From Spirogloea muscicola (lineage: Eukaryota > Streptophyta > Zygnematophyceae > Spirogloeales > Spirogloeaceae), in assembly GCA_009602725.1 (NCBI GenBank), contig WELB01000058.1:198627-220266 (forward strand): 21,640 bases of DNA, in the 5' to 3' direction. The number at the start of each line of letters is the position of its first letter. Within the stretch, counting starts at the first letter, position 1. Below are positions 1-10,728 of this stretch, piece by piece. The translations under genes and the position numbers were made by a program. Under the pieces are notes generated by a model, which was not told the origin of the DNA, ran no database searches, and worked only from the letters and a program-made list of their open reading frames with translations.

Positions 1-123
<123 letters not shown>

Positions 124-133
124 GCGATGGGGT

Positions 134-168
134 CGCCGCCGTCGCCGCCGGCGGCGGCGACGGCGGCG
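134..168. repeat. GC-rich palindrome (16-bp arms, 3-base loop)
   Basis: Bases 134-149 are the exact reverse complement of 153-168, with a 3-base GGC loop. The arms are built of CGCCGCCGTCGCCGCC-type triplets. It lies 11 bases from the poly-T run. It may be fold-back structure or part of a GC-triplet-rich gene 5' end on the missing side. Confidence 0.8.
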
Positions 169-179
169 GCGCAAGCGGC

Positions 180-536
180 GGGCGCACGCGCCCGACGGTC
201 GGAAGTGTATAAGAAACAAATGTAGGCCACATGGCCAAGTACAAAGGCAAGCACATCAAAAGATTCAAATGACCTACAGCAGATTGACCCGCTCAGTAAC
301 CACGGGTCAAAACATAAAGGTCACTATCGATGCATGAATACTAGATGCCAGAAACGGAGCCCTTCTGCCACCACCTAGAGCTCGCCCAGCTTTCTGGTGC
401 AAGGCACTAGCCTGAGCACGCTACAAACAGGCCGAAACTCGTCGACGCAAGAGTGACAGATATGCAGCTGGCAAGCCCATCTCAGGCGGAAACACATCTG
501 CACGTCGAGTGTAGCCTAGATTGGCAATGTTTTGAA
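180..536. other. Unassigned sequence
   Basis: No convincing coding frame, RNA gene or splice-bounded exon was seen here. Base composition is more balanced than in the flanking GC-rich blocks. The distal end of the decayed retroelement-like reading frame on the minus strand may extend into its right side. Confidence 0.5.
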
Positions 537-1035
537 TCAGAGAGTGGAAACGAGGACCCAGACAGCCATAGATGTCGATTGCCGCTGGCAGGAGCTGATC
601 GCATTGGGGGTAATCGGAGTAGTGCCGCAGTTTTCTTGTTCTGCACCCCCCACTGCATGCCCAGCGATGTGTGTCGATGCTGGGCCCTTATATGCCTCTG
701 TAACAACAACGTCGACCAGGGCCCGTGGTCCTCCACCAGGGCCCGTGGTCCTCCACAATGTCGAGTGTGCGGCGATGATGACGTCCCTGGGCGTCCGTGG
801 TGATAGGCATGATATTATTGACTTCCACGACCGCTCGGTAGCCGGCGTCGCGCATCAAGCCCGCCAGGGCATCGCGAAGGAGGTTGTGAATGCCCACCAC
901 TTCTGGTCCAGTGGGGCATCTCAGCATGTGAGTGGCGAGCACAGCACCCTCTGCACGGAAGCCGCACTCGCACTGGCGCACCCCAATCAGGCAGTTAGGA
1001 AAAACACACCACACAGGCCCTCCGTCGTCTAATTT
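537..1035 (-). pseudogene. Decayed retroelement-like zinc-finger/endonuclease fragment
   Basis: Translation of the minus strand from about 1035 gives a cysteine-rich stretch (CECG ... H-x3-C), then HNLLRDALAGLMRDAGYR, then EVNNI, RRTLDIV and, in another frame, VDVVVTEAYKGP and GHAVGGAEQ. The order zinc-finger-like motif, HN-LRDAL helix, acidic PD-(D/E)XK-like strands resembles the C-terminal restriction-like endonuclease region of some non-LTR retrotransposons. That assignment is from memory of the pattern and is tentative. The frame breaks at 716-755, where a 20-base unit is exactly duplicated in tandem; removing one copy does not by itself restore the frame, so there is at least one further indel. 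No reverse transcriptase domain or element end is visible, so this is a remnant. Confidence 0.4.
716..755. repeat. Exact 20-bp tandem duplication
   Basis: The unit CCAGGGCCCGTGGTCCTCCA occurs twice without spacing (716-735 and 736-755). Since 20 is not a multiple of three it shifts the minus-strand reading frame of the retroelement-like fragment at exactly this point. Confidence 0.95.
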
Positions 1036-1212
1036 TTCCTCTGTTGAGGCGGAATGACAGAGCGGAAAGCCGGCTGAGGGGGCGGCGCCGCCACGGGGGT
1101 GGCACGTGGGCCGGGGGCGGCCGCCAATTGGGGCCCGTCCGGGCGGGCCACCAGAAGCAACTGGCGCTGCAAGGCGGCGCCGCCGCCTCCCGCCGTCTCC
1201 CGCCGCTTGCTT

Positions 1213-1246
1213 CCAGCCCCCTATCCGCAATGGGCGAGCGCTTTCT
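1213..1246 (+). repeat. Repeat copy 1 (CAATGGGCGAGC motif)
   Basis: This stretch and 1711-1743 share CCAGCCCC, TATCC, CAATGGGCGAGC and CTTTCT, differing at three positions including one indel. A second short shared block, GCCTCCCTTTCA, lies near 1325 and near 1583. The element is unidentified. Confidence 0.7.
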
Positions 1247-1710
1247 TGCTTCCCTACGGCCCGGCCCCCAACGACTCTCACGCTCTACATGTTCTGCTCA
1301 CAAACAGCGTGCCGGCTAACGTTAGCCTCCCTTTCATGCCATCATCCGGGAGAGCCCTCGCTGCTGCCTCTGGCTCTGTCCAGGGGACCCACTTCCAGGA
1401 CCCTAGCCTCTCTGATTTGCGGCTGCTTAGCAGGGGTTACTGAGTAATTTGTAGCTGCTTTCTTTCTTTGTGCTCACCCGTGGGTACTAATGTCATCTTA
1501 GGTACCTTAGATTAGGTCTCCGTATTATGTAGCATTGTTTAGTCTGCACTCGACTCTGCCTGAACAATGTATTGGCTTGAATTGGCCTCCCTTTCAATTC
1601 ATGCGCCCCGCGCGCCTTCTCTCTTTGTGTGCTTTGGTTTCTTAGCGCTTCCTCTGGCTTCCTCTGGCCCCCTTCTCGTTCTTTGTTCATTCTTTTTTGG
1701 GCTGGCTTGT

Positions 1711-1743
1711 CCAGCCCCTATCCTCAATGGGCGAGCCCTTTCT
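1711..1743 (+). repeat. Repeat copy 2 (CAATGGGCGAGC motif)
   Basis: Second copy of the motif at 1213-1246, about 500 bases downstream and in the same orientation. It may be a remnant of a dispersed repeat or of a local duplication in the argC upstream region. Confidence 0.7.
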
Positions 1744-1897
1744 CATCACTTCCCCCTTCGGTACTCGGCCGCTCCGACCCCCTCCAGCAGTCTGCACTCG
1801 TCGCAGAAGCACAGCCGCTCCTCCTCGCGCCCGCGCCGCCTGCCGCCCCGCCTCCTGCGCTCTCCGGCCTGCCGCCGCCACCGCCCGCCCCGCCACC

Positions 1898-4800
1898 ATG
1901 GAGGTGCGTGCGCGCGCCCGCCCTTCCTAGCTGCTCCGCCGCTTCCACCCGCAGCACTTCTCACTGCGTGCCGCACCTCCTGACCAGGCTGTGGCCACGA
2001 GCTGCGGCGCGCTCTCGCCGGCCGCCAAGGTGCCCCGCCAGCTTGCCCGCCATCTGGCCTGCCGCCTCTGACTCGTTTGCTGCTTCTTGTGTGGATCCAA
2101 GGACCAGCACTCTGAGCACAAGCAGCTGACATCGCGGCATTCCTCTTTTTCACTATGATTCAGCTCCAACGTGGAGTTCCGGCGCTCGAGCCCACGGGAT
2201 TCGCCGACTTTCGCAAGTGTCCAGCACGCGGCGTGGCTCGCAGGTCCTCGCAAGCCTCTCCCGTGGCCGTTGCTGCACCCGCTGTGAGGGAGGTCACTCA
2301 ACACCCCAAGCTCAAGCTCGGCGAGACCCTCAAGGTCGGCGTTCTTGGAGCTAGTGGCTACACCGGTGCAGAAGTGAGTGTCATCACCTTCTAATCTCAC
2401 AATGTAGTGAGTTTCCTGGAGCGGTAGCCAGCTGAGAGCTGCTAAGGACGGCTTTCTTAGTAACAGACAGCTCAGGTGCTCATGAGTACATACAGTGGCT
2501 TCTGGTATGAGACAGCTGAGAGTCAGTCTCCTTTGAGACGCAGATTGTGCGATTGCTGGCCACGCATCCATTCTTCAACGTCTCCTTGATGACGGCCGAT
2601 CGGAAAGCCGGCCAGTCCTTATCTTCCGTCTTCCCTCACATCACCAATCAGGTGGATAAGCTGATCTCTAGCTGACCTCTTCCACTTGCATCAGTGGAGC
2701 ACCTTCACCACTGACATGCCTGCTCTTCCGCTTCTTATGACGCATCTACTTGAGAGCGTGCACAGAAGACTTGTGCTGATATTAATCAGCATACTGCTGT
2801 GAAATGTGGTACGTAACAGATCTGCCTGACCTTGTAGCGGTGAAGGATGCCGACTTTGACAGTGTAGACGCGGTATTTTGTTGTCTGCCGCATGGCACTA
2901 CACAGGTGTGTCCTCAATAGGCCGTACTCAATCAAATTGCAGATCAAGAGATGGCAGCTAGCAGCTCAAATACTGCATCCTCATGCGCCAAAGCTATGAG
3001 GCAAACGTTGTTCACTGACTCATGTCATGGTAATATAGCTCCAAGCCTCTTGCCCTTCTAGAGGGCAAACTTCCTGCTTTGTCTAGGGTGAGTCTTTGGG
3101 TCATCAGCATGCTGTAGCCCTTGCTGTGCAGGGGAATGGTTGATATTGCAACTTGTTGCCACTATTGTCATTGCAGGAAATCATTGCAGCACTGCCCAAG
3201 AAGCTAAAAATTGTTGACTTGTCTGCGGTACGTTTGCAGACAATGCAATCAATCGCGACAGATATTCCCTTAAACAGATTAATGTAATGACAACGTCAGA
3301 GGCACAGCGTGCTTTTGAGAAGCAAGTGTCTTGGGAAACCAAGCAAGTTTGACAGTTACCAAGTCAACTTGACAAATGCTTATATCTCTTGTGAATCTCT
3401 AGGAGGCCGCATGCAGCCCACTCCTGCACGTTGACCTACATGATCTTGCCTTCACAGGACTTCAGGCTCAAGGATACCCAAGAATATGCTGAGTGGTACG
3501 GACATGATCATCGTGCAGCAAACCTGCAGGTAAGGCAGCATGTCATTTCACAAGCCACTGCCAATGCACACAACCTCTCTTTCTCCCTGGACAGGTCAGT
3601 GGGTAAAGGATGACTCTCATCTGAAAGTGATTATCATGCCACTATTTTCCAGGTCCAAAGTTGCTCTCTTTCCATCTCTTGACATTCTGCAACCACCTCA
3701 GTCTCTTCGATGCATCTATCTCAGCCCATGACAGCAAACACCTTGTGCACTGATTCTCGATTGCAGAAGGAAGCTGTGTATGGGTTGACAGAAGTCTACC
3801 GTGACGACATTCGGGATGCTCGCTTGGTAGGTCCTTGGCTTTTGTCTGCACATGCATTTGCACATGCATCTGGAGCCGTTTCGGAGCGAATGCTGATTCC
3901 TTCTTGATATTGTTGAATCTCCTTAGGATCCCTGCTGACTTAGCTCAGTGGGCAAGCATGAGACTGTACCTTGATCCTGTCTGTGCAACACTTCATATTG
4001 TGAGAGTCTTGTGCAGGTGGCAAATCCAGGGTGCTATCCCACATCGATACAGCTGCCCCTGATACCCCTCATCAAGGTTCCTACCAGCTGTCTTATTGGC
4101 ACTCTTGACTTGTCCTCACCCTTCTTGAGCTCGACCATCACACTGGTCAGTCTGGTGCATACATATGAGCAGACCAGTAACACGCCAATTTTGATGATCA
4201 CAGGGTGGCCTCATAGAGACAGAGCAGATCATTGCAGACGCCAAGTCTGGCGTCAGCGGTGCAGGTGCGCCTCAAAGATAGCTTCAGGTTGTAGCTTGAG
4301 GTCCTGTCTTCACTTGCATTAAGCTGCAACTGCTTGCCTGGTCGAATTTATGTATTCGAACTTTAAGACCCTTGACCTTAGAGACCCTTCATGTGCAATG
4401 TCCCCTATGTCTACAGATGTGGCCCTTTGTCCAGACAGTCAATCACCTAATTGCAGGTCTCATATTTGTACGTGGGTCATTGATGCTGTTTGTAGGTCGA
4501 TCTGCAAAGGAGGCGAACTTGTACACTGAAATAGCAGAGGGCATCAATGCTTATGGGGTTGGGAGCCATCGACACAGTGAGAGCAAAGAGGACCCCTGCT
4601 AGTGCATTATCCTAGCAGCCTGTGTTACTGAAGGTTGCAATAATCCAATCCAATTACTCCAGTTTAATCCATCTCGTGTATGTGGACCAGTGCCGGAGAT
4701 TGAGCAGGGGCTCTCTGAGGCTGCTGGATCCAGAGTGATGATTAGCTTCACCCCTCACTTGATGCCCATGGTGAGTCTCTTAGATCCTTTGCAAACGTGG

Positions 4801-5643
4801 CTTCAGGTATCTCCCCTCCAAAAGGGAGATACCACTTGAGGAAATTTCAGCTTTTAGCCGGAGGTAAAATCTGTTCTTTGGGTACTTCATGCAACACCTC
4901 TCAATGTTTTATAAAGGCTGTGATTACTGTTTTTTCTTGCAGAGCCGAGGTATGCAATCAACAATCTATGTACAAATGAAGCCGGGTGTTACAGTTGACG
5001 ACCTTCACAACCACCTCACTAGTGCATACCATGTAATTCACTTATCAGCCACAACTTGGAGGTCTTACTGACCCCAAGTCAACACCTGGCATGGCTAGTC
5101 AACTTCAAGGCTGTGACATGTTCACTTATGATTACATGAGCTGACTACAGACCCATGGGACGGTTCCAGGATGAGGAGTTCGTGCATGTACTCCCTAAAG
5201 GCAGCATTCCTCATACACGCAACGTGCGCGGCTCCAACTACGTCATCATGAATGTCTTTGCTGATAGACTGCCTGGAAGGGCTATTGTCATTTGTGCCGT
5301 AAGTTGCAAACTGCCCTTTGGTGCTAGACTGCTGATAGTGATAGTCATGTGCGAGCTGTGAGGTACACTTGGTGATTAGCAAGAGTGCTTCCCAGTGAGA
5401 TTGACATCATTAGGAAGTGCCCACTCATAAGCAAATAGTTTACTTGATTCTGACTCAATTTCAATAAATTTGCCCTGCAGCATCTGGCAGGCCCTAGCAA
5501 AGCGCGCTGATCATATGCTGCGCTTGTTCCTGCAGATTGATAACCTGGTGAAAGGAGCTTCAGGCCAGGCCCTTCAGAACCTGAACCTCATGATGGGTGC
5601 ACCAGAGGACTGTGGACTCCTTCAGCAGCCCATGTTCCCCTAG
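1898..5643 (+). CDS. argC: N-acetyl-gamma-glutamyl-phosphate reductase, plastid-type, 15 exons
   Basis: Catalyses the NADPH-dependent reduction of N-acetylglutamyl phosphate to N-acetylglutamate semialdehyde, the third step of arginine/ornithine synthesis, in plants and algae in the plastid. Proposed exons: 1898-1903, 1988-2029, 2164-2373, 2544-2651, 2820-2905, 3177-3227, 3458-3529, 3767-3826, 4017-4076, 4204-4264, 4496-4576, 4691-4770, 4943-5032, 5170-5298, 5536-5643. The dinucleotide-binding motif GASGYTGAE ends exon 3, the active-site cysteine lies in NPGCYPT (exon 9), the catalytic His in GSHRH, and [19 protein letters not shown] and PMFP match the family C-terminus. Length is about 414 residues, including about 60 residues of Ser/Ala/Arg-rich transit peptide. 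The start at 1898 has an ideal context (GCCACCATGG), and two phase-0 introns join it to the next exons; an alternative in-frame ATG is at 2155. Junction 2651/2820 is one base short of the expected frame. Family assignment is very secure, exon 1-2 less so. Confidence 0.93.
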
Positions 5644-6057
5644 ATATGCAGATCTGTAAGTGAGGTGCATGCCGCTGCGGTGTGGTCATGCAACACAGGC
5701 ACATGCTGATTGAAACAATCAACCTCTGTTCCTATGCTGAACTCAATAAAGGTACTGTTGTGCCCTCTTCTGATATGCTTCTGTGCATGCTCATATGAGG
5801 GCCCTCGCATCAGCAGTGGGGCTAATCTTTTCCACGGGTGGCAAGATTCGGTTTACTAGTTCACTTGGCCCAGATGGTATGGAGCTCTGGGAGTCCGCAC
5901 GTCACCTTGATTCTCCAGACATGCAGCATGTGAAAGCTGCAAAGGCGGCCTGCAAAGGTGCAGGGAGGACAATTTTGGTTTGTAAATAGCATGCAAGCTC
6001 AGGTTAAGCTTGAGCCATTAGGACCTTGAGCCAATGGGGCTTTGTTTTCTCCACGAA
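5644..6057. other. argC 3' untranslated region and convergent intergenic gap
   Basis: No gene is supported between the argC stop and the CLC poly(A) signal. A 68-codon open frame at 5783-5989 on the plus strand lacks recognisable motifs and lies in what should be the argC 3' UTR. Confidence 0.5.
5981..5985 (+). terminator. TGTAA poly(A) signal, probable argC 3' end
   Basis: TGTAA is the usual chlorophyte poly(A) signal, with cleavage about 10-20 bases downstream. This copy is 338 bases after the argC stop. Another TGTAA at 5655-5659 is only 12 bases after the stop and looks too close to be the main site. Confidence 0.5.
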
Positions 6058-6062
6058 TTACA
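6058..6062 (-). terminator. TGTAA poly(A) signal, probable CLC 3' end
   Basis: Reading TGTAA on the minus strand, 278 bases past the preferred CLC stop. With the plus-strand TGTAA at 5981 it puts the two convergent transcript ends within about 50 bases of each other. Confidence 0.5.
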
Positions 6063-6339
6063 ATTCTGTGAAGTCCTTGGCGGGGTTCGTGTGTTCATGC
6101 TTTGGTGGTTGAAAGTTGCGAAATTTGTTGTAAATTAAAGAGCAGATGAGGGCTGCTATAATAAAGAATAGCAGCAAATGAATAAAAAAAAAGTGAGCAA
6201 TTTGAACCGCTGACGAAGAGCGCCAGCCCGTTAATGTCAGAGATTGGCCGTGCATAGTACCTGTGCAGTGGAGCCATTTGGACTTGTGCAAAGAATCCGG
6301 TGACAAGGTTCCACCTGCCCACTCAAGATGCAGAGGGGG

Positions 6340-9300
6340 CTACTTCTTGGAGAGCATTGCCGTCCACCTTGCTGAAGCCAACCTTAGCAAGCACCCGCCG
6401 GGTTGCCTCCGCTCTGCTTGCTCACAGTGGATGCACGAGAACGCTATGAGCAACTCTTGCACCTCACCTCTGGCATACATGCTGATCGAACAGCGTGGCA
6501 TTTCTACTCAAACTGGAGCATGTTCCATTGCTGTGCTTCATGAGCATAATATCGTGAGAAAGATACCTGCAAGCCAGGCGAATGGCATCCCTGTCCAGTA
6601 TTCCTATGACGAGCTTCAAGTCATTGCTGGCGCCGCTGTCTATCACCGGAAGCTGCCTGAGACCACGGGGCACCATCAGGCGCTGGGCTGATTGAAGCGT
6701 CATGCTGGGGCTGGCGGTCACCAGGTTCTTCCCGGTGCTGCAGATGGATGAGACCAACATGCTCTCGACCTGCACAAGAAGCAGCCAGTCAGATGCTTGA
6801 CCATTGGATCTGATATACTTTTGTTGTCTTTAAGTACGAACTGCTGGTGTTCCTCTAGATTCGTGGCTCACGTTTGGGATGCAATAGGTACTTACGCTGA
6901 AGTTGGTCGATCCAACAAGAGGCATGGCGCCACTGGAGGAGGCTAGGACCCGTTCAGCCTCTTGCTGCACGTCGGCAAGCGTGAGCATGCCTTCCAGGGA
7001 GCGGCTCGAGTCGAGCACCAGCACACACCACTCCCGCGCCTCCATCATCATTGCAACGGCCTCGCCGACGGTCGTTGTTGGGGCAACCACAGCATACCTG
7101 CATACAAAAGCCCACGCAGTCACAGTTGAAGTGATAGGGAAACCTTGACATCTAAAGTCAGAATACTCTGCTTTCAACCAGCAGGGAGCAGAAAAGCTTC
7201 AAGGCAGGGAGGCCAAAGAGACTTGAACTGCCTGGTTTGCCGCAAAGGCCACCCCACTTGCCTGGTTCTCATCGCAGCGGCGACAGGAAGCTCCATCATG
7301 AGCTCCTCCTCAGTGATCTCCATGTCCACCAGGCACAGCGATGAGTCAATCATACAGAGTCCATCCTCGCTGGGCTCCGATTGGTATGTCTGAGCCGGCA
7401 GGCCACCGTCCTGGCCACCATCCTGGAGCTGTAAGGACCACTGCCCACTGTCCAGCCCAAGCCCTACGCCGATCTGAAGCCCCGGCCCCGCAGGAATGCC
7501 GTCGATTCTCAGCAGCACGCTCTGGCTGTCGGTGCCCTTCATGCGCTCCTCACTCTCCTCAGCTGGAGTAAGCAGAGCTGCGGGAGCTGGTGCAGCGGCA
7601 GCCAAAGCCCGCTGCCCGCCCAACGGCGGGAGCTGGGACAGCTTGCGCTTTTGCTGCATTTGCTTGGCGGCATCTGACGCCGCAACCCAGGCCGCGATGC
7701 CGACGGCGCCCATGAGGGGCAGTATTATGCGATAGTCCCGTGTCAGCTCAAAGAGTAGCAGCACCGAAGTCAGCGGGACTTGGCACACCCCTGCGAGCGT
7801 GGCGGCCATCCCCACCTGGCAGCACCTCCATGCAAACAGTAAGCAGAGTAGGCAGAGTACCGCAGCATTGCTGGCACCAGGTGCAAGACTGCATCATATA
7901 CAGTCTACCATCTTTCAGAGCTCAATTGTAGAGCAAGGAAAGGCAATGCGGGCTCGCAACCTGTAGGCCAGCACGCCGAGCAGGACATAGGAGAGGAGCT
8001 GGGTAGAACCGCACGAGTGCGTAAGCTTGCGGGGTGGCGACGGAGCTGGAGAGGAGGGGGAGGTGGAGGCTGGGGCCGACATGCACGTCCATCCAGTCCA
8101 CAGAGTAGCTTGCAAGCTTGCCATATGCAGAACCGAGAGCGGCCCCAATAAAGAGGGAGGGAGCGTAGACGCCACCTACGAGGCCGGACCCCCGGCACAC
8201 GGCAGTCGCGATGACCTGCATTGTCCGCATGCTCATGGAGATTGAGATCAAGCAAAAGTGGACTGCAGATCTCACATGCTGGAGATACCGCACAACAAAG
8301 GGCGTACCTTGGCACCGACGAGCTGCAGGAGGAGGAGTGCCGTGGGGGCCGGATGAAAGTATGTCCGCGACTCCAGCAGCACGTCCACGTTAGCAAAGCC
8401 CCAGTACAGAACCTCCGGATAGGCCAGGGCGATGATGCCGACAGACAGGCCGCCCAGCGGTGGCAGCAATGCCAAGGGCACACCCGTTGTAACATGGAGC
8501 CAGGCGAAGGCTTGGGTGGACGCTGTTGAGCTCCTGGTCAGAGCGATGGAGACACCACCGCACAATACCCCCAGCAGCAGGTACAATGGCAGCTCTGCCA
8601 AACAATGTCACATGGCTGGGAAGGGGCTGTGAGCTCCTGAGCACTTACAGCAGTGCCCATGCATGTAACTGTCTCGAGCTTCAGGCATGAGGTTGAGCTT
8701 GCACCTGCAGGGGAGCGGAACTCATAGAGAGGGATGCGGAAGGCCGGGTCAGCACCGAGGCCCGCCTGGGAGACGACGGATGCCAGCACGGAGCTGAGGA
8801 GAATCATGGCCGTTGTTAGCGACGGCGCCGTGTCCGCCTGCGACGGCCGCAGCACTGACTCGACTGCAAAGAAGCATCCCGCCACTGCCGCATTGAAGCC
8901 TGCTCGCACAAGCTCAATGATCAGTATCAGTCGCTGCGCGGGGCGTCGCAAGCGCTGCACAGCACCCAGTCGTAGCACTAGAGCGCGCCGGCTTTGGCAC
9001 CTGACGCGATGCCTGCGGCCGAGCCGGCGGCGACGAGGGCGAGCTTCCGCTCGCGGCTGTTCTTGAGCACGGCGCCAAGTCCGCTGGCAATGGAGGCGCC
9101 GATCTCCACGCTGGGGCCCTCGGGCCCGAGCGAGCTGCCGGTGCCGAGGCTCACAGCCGCAGCCAGCGCCTTGAGCACCGGCCGCGCAGTGACGGTGAGC
9201 AGGCGGGCCAGCGAGCGCAGGCGGGAGAAGGCCGCGCCGCCGCCCGGCCGGTCGCCGGCCTTTTGCGAGCCGCCCTTGAGCAGCGTGCGGGCCTCGTTGA

Positions 9301-10728
9301 GGAGGCCCACCGCGAGGCCGCCGGCCGTGGGCACCAGCAGGATGCGCTGCCACGAGGCGGACAGCGGCTGCCGGCGCAGCCATGTGGCGCCGCTCTCCGG
9401 CACGCCCGCCCATGCCAAGTCGTGCACGCTGTGGACCTGGGCACGCACGCCCGGCAAAACCCACATGGATGACGCCGTGAGCCGCGGAGCTGCGGCCGCC
9501 TGCGGCTGGGAGGGCAGCCATGGCGCAGGTGGGGCGCACCGTGGAGTTGAAGAGGACGACGCCGGCGCCGCCGAGGAGGCCGACGAGGCAGGAGAAGAGG
9601 AGGATGAGGCCCTCAGGCGGCAGCGAGCCCCGCATCCACAGCGCGCGCTGCGTATAGCCCGTCACCGAGATGCCCTGCCGGCTGCTGCTGCTCCCGGGAC
9701 CTCTCGACGCCGTCTCGTCCTCCGCCGCCGCCCACCCCGGGCGTGGCGAGGCCACCGGTGCGCCGCTGGCGGCTTCGCCATCATCGCTATCGGCGCTGCC
9801 GCGCACGTCGTCGTCGTCATCGTCGTCGTCGTCGTCGACGTCGTCATACTCGCTGCCGTGCGGGGAGTGGTAGAAGTAGTGGTCCTCGGAGTCTCCCCGC
9901 TCGTCGTTGTCGTCTTCGTCGTCGTCGTCGTCTTCGTGACCGCCGGCCCGGTCCTGGGCGCTGCCGCGGCTGCCGGCGGCAGGCCTGGCGCAGGCCGCGC
10001 CGTGGCTGCCGCCGAGGCCCGAGGGAGCCCGAGGTGCCGGCGGCAGTCCCAGGGCCAGCGCCTGCCGGGCGCCCCGCCGGTGCCGGAGGGCGGCGGCGCC
10101 GGGCCGGCCGCNNNNNNNNNNNNNNNNNNNNNNNNNNNNNNNNNNNNNNNNNNNNNNNNNNNNNNNNNNNNNNNNNNNNNNNNNNNNNNNNNNNNNNNNN
10201 NNNNNNNNNNNNNNNNNNNNNNNNNNNNNNNNNNNNNNNNNNNNNNNNNNNNNNNNNNNNNNNNNNNNNNNNNNNNNNNNNNNNNNNNNNNNNNNNNNNN
10301 NNNNNNNNNNNNNNNNNNNNNNNNNNNNNNNNNNNNNNNNNNNNNNNNNNNNNNNNNNNNNNNNNNNNNNNNNNNNNNNNNNNNNNNNNNNNNNNNNNNN
10401 NNNNNNNNNNNNNNNNNNNNNNNNNNNNNNNNNNNNNNNNNNNNNNNNNNNNNNNNNNNNNNNNNNNNNNNNNNNNNNNNNNNNNNNNNNNNNNNNNNNN
10501 NNNNNNNNNNNNNNNNNNNNNNNNNNNNNNNNNNNNNNNNNNNNNNNNNNNNNNNNNNNNNNNNNNNNNNNNNNNNNNNNNNNNNNNNNNNNNNNNNNNN
10601 NNNNNNNNNNNNNNNNNNNNNNNNNNNNNNNNNNNNNNNNNNGCCTGCGCACTTCGGCCGGCGCCGCGAGCTCTGGCGGCCGCTGCCAACGCCACCGCCG
10701 TCGCCGCCGCAACGCCCGCCGCCGCCAT
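6340..10728 (-). CDS. CLC-e/f-like chloride channel/transporter with two CBS domains
   Basis: Membrane anion channel or exchanger of the CLC family. Plant CLC-e/f members are in thylakoid, plastid-envelope or Golgi membranes. Exons, in transcript order: N-terminal exon ending 9540 (contains the N gap), 9436-9001, 8899-8705, 8594-8308, 8215-8015, 7815-7262, 7097-6896, 6769-6567, 6469-6340. Phases agree at every junction after the gap. Conserved blocks: GTGSSLGPEGPSVEIG (gating Glu), GFNAAVAGCFFAVES, GLVGGVYAPSLFIGAALG, PQAYALVGMAATLAGVCQVP and LLFELTRDYRI, then CBS1 (RTRYAVVAPTTTV...LEGMLTLADV) and CBS2 (TASPSMTLQSA...VIGILDRDAIRLACR). Intron 7261-7098 is GC-AG. The N-terminal region is Asp-rich. 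The start is uncertain: ATG 10728 is out of frame across the gap as sized. The C-terminus is either the spliced version ending at 6340 (preferred, 97-base intron) or a read-through stop at 6464. Confidence 0.9.
9795..9935 (-). repeat. GAC/GAT/GAG triplet-rich tract encoding poly-Asp/Glu
   Basis: The plus strand shows GTCGTC and CGTCGT runs (about 9808-9845 and 9902-9939) that in the CLC frame encode runs such as DDDDDDDDDD and EDDDDDEDDNDE. This acidic, presumably disordered segment lies before the first membrane segment. Such tracts are prone to length change. Confidence 0.8.
10112..10642. other. Assembly gap (531 N)
   Basis: An unresolved run of N inside the extremely GC-rich 5' part of the CLC gene. 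Its length may be estimated, so reading frames cannot be trusted across it, and the sequence on its two sides may not truly be adjacent. Confidence 1.

Larger units (their letters stand above)
1040..1897. other. Unassigned GC/CT-rich region upstream of argC
   Basis: No gene is supported here. The right part (about 1620-1890) is pyrimidine-rich and then strongly GC-rich, ending directly at the argC start, so it probably holds the argC promoter and 5' leader. No clear TATA element was identified. The region also contains a diverged repeat pair (1213-1246 and 1711-1743). Confidence 0.4.

Noticed and set aside
206-218. TGTATAAGAAACA resembles part of a transposase library adapter
   Set aside because: One mismatch over 13 bases and no match in the flanks, so it is probably coincidental.
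3938-4016. TAGCTCAGTGGG, a tRNA D-arm-like motif, in an argC intron
   Set aside because: No matching acceptor stem, anticodon stem or GGTTCGAAT-type T arm follows at the right distance, so it is a chance match.
5783-5989. 68-codon plus-strand open frame after argC
   Set aside because: It lies between the argC stop and its likely poly(A) signal, with no motif or splice support. Most likely 3' UTR.
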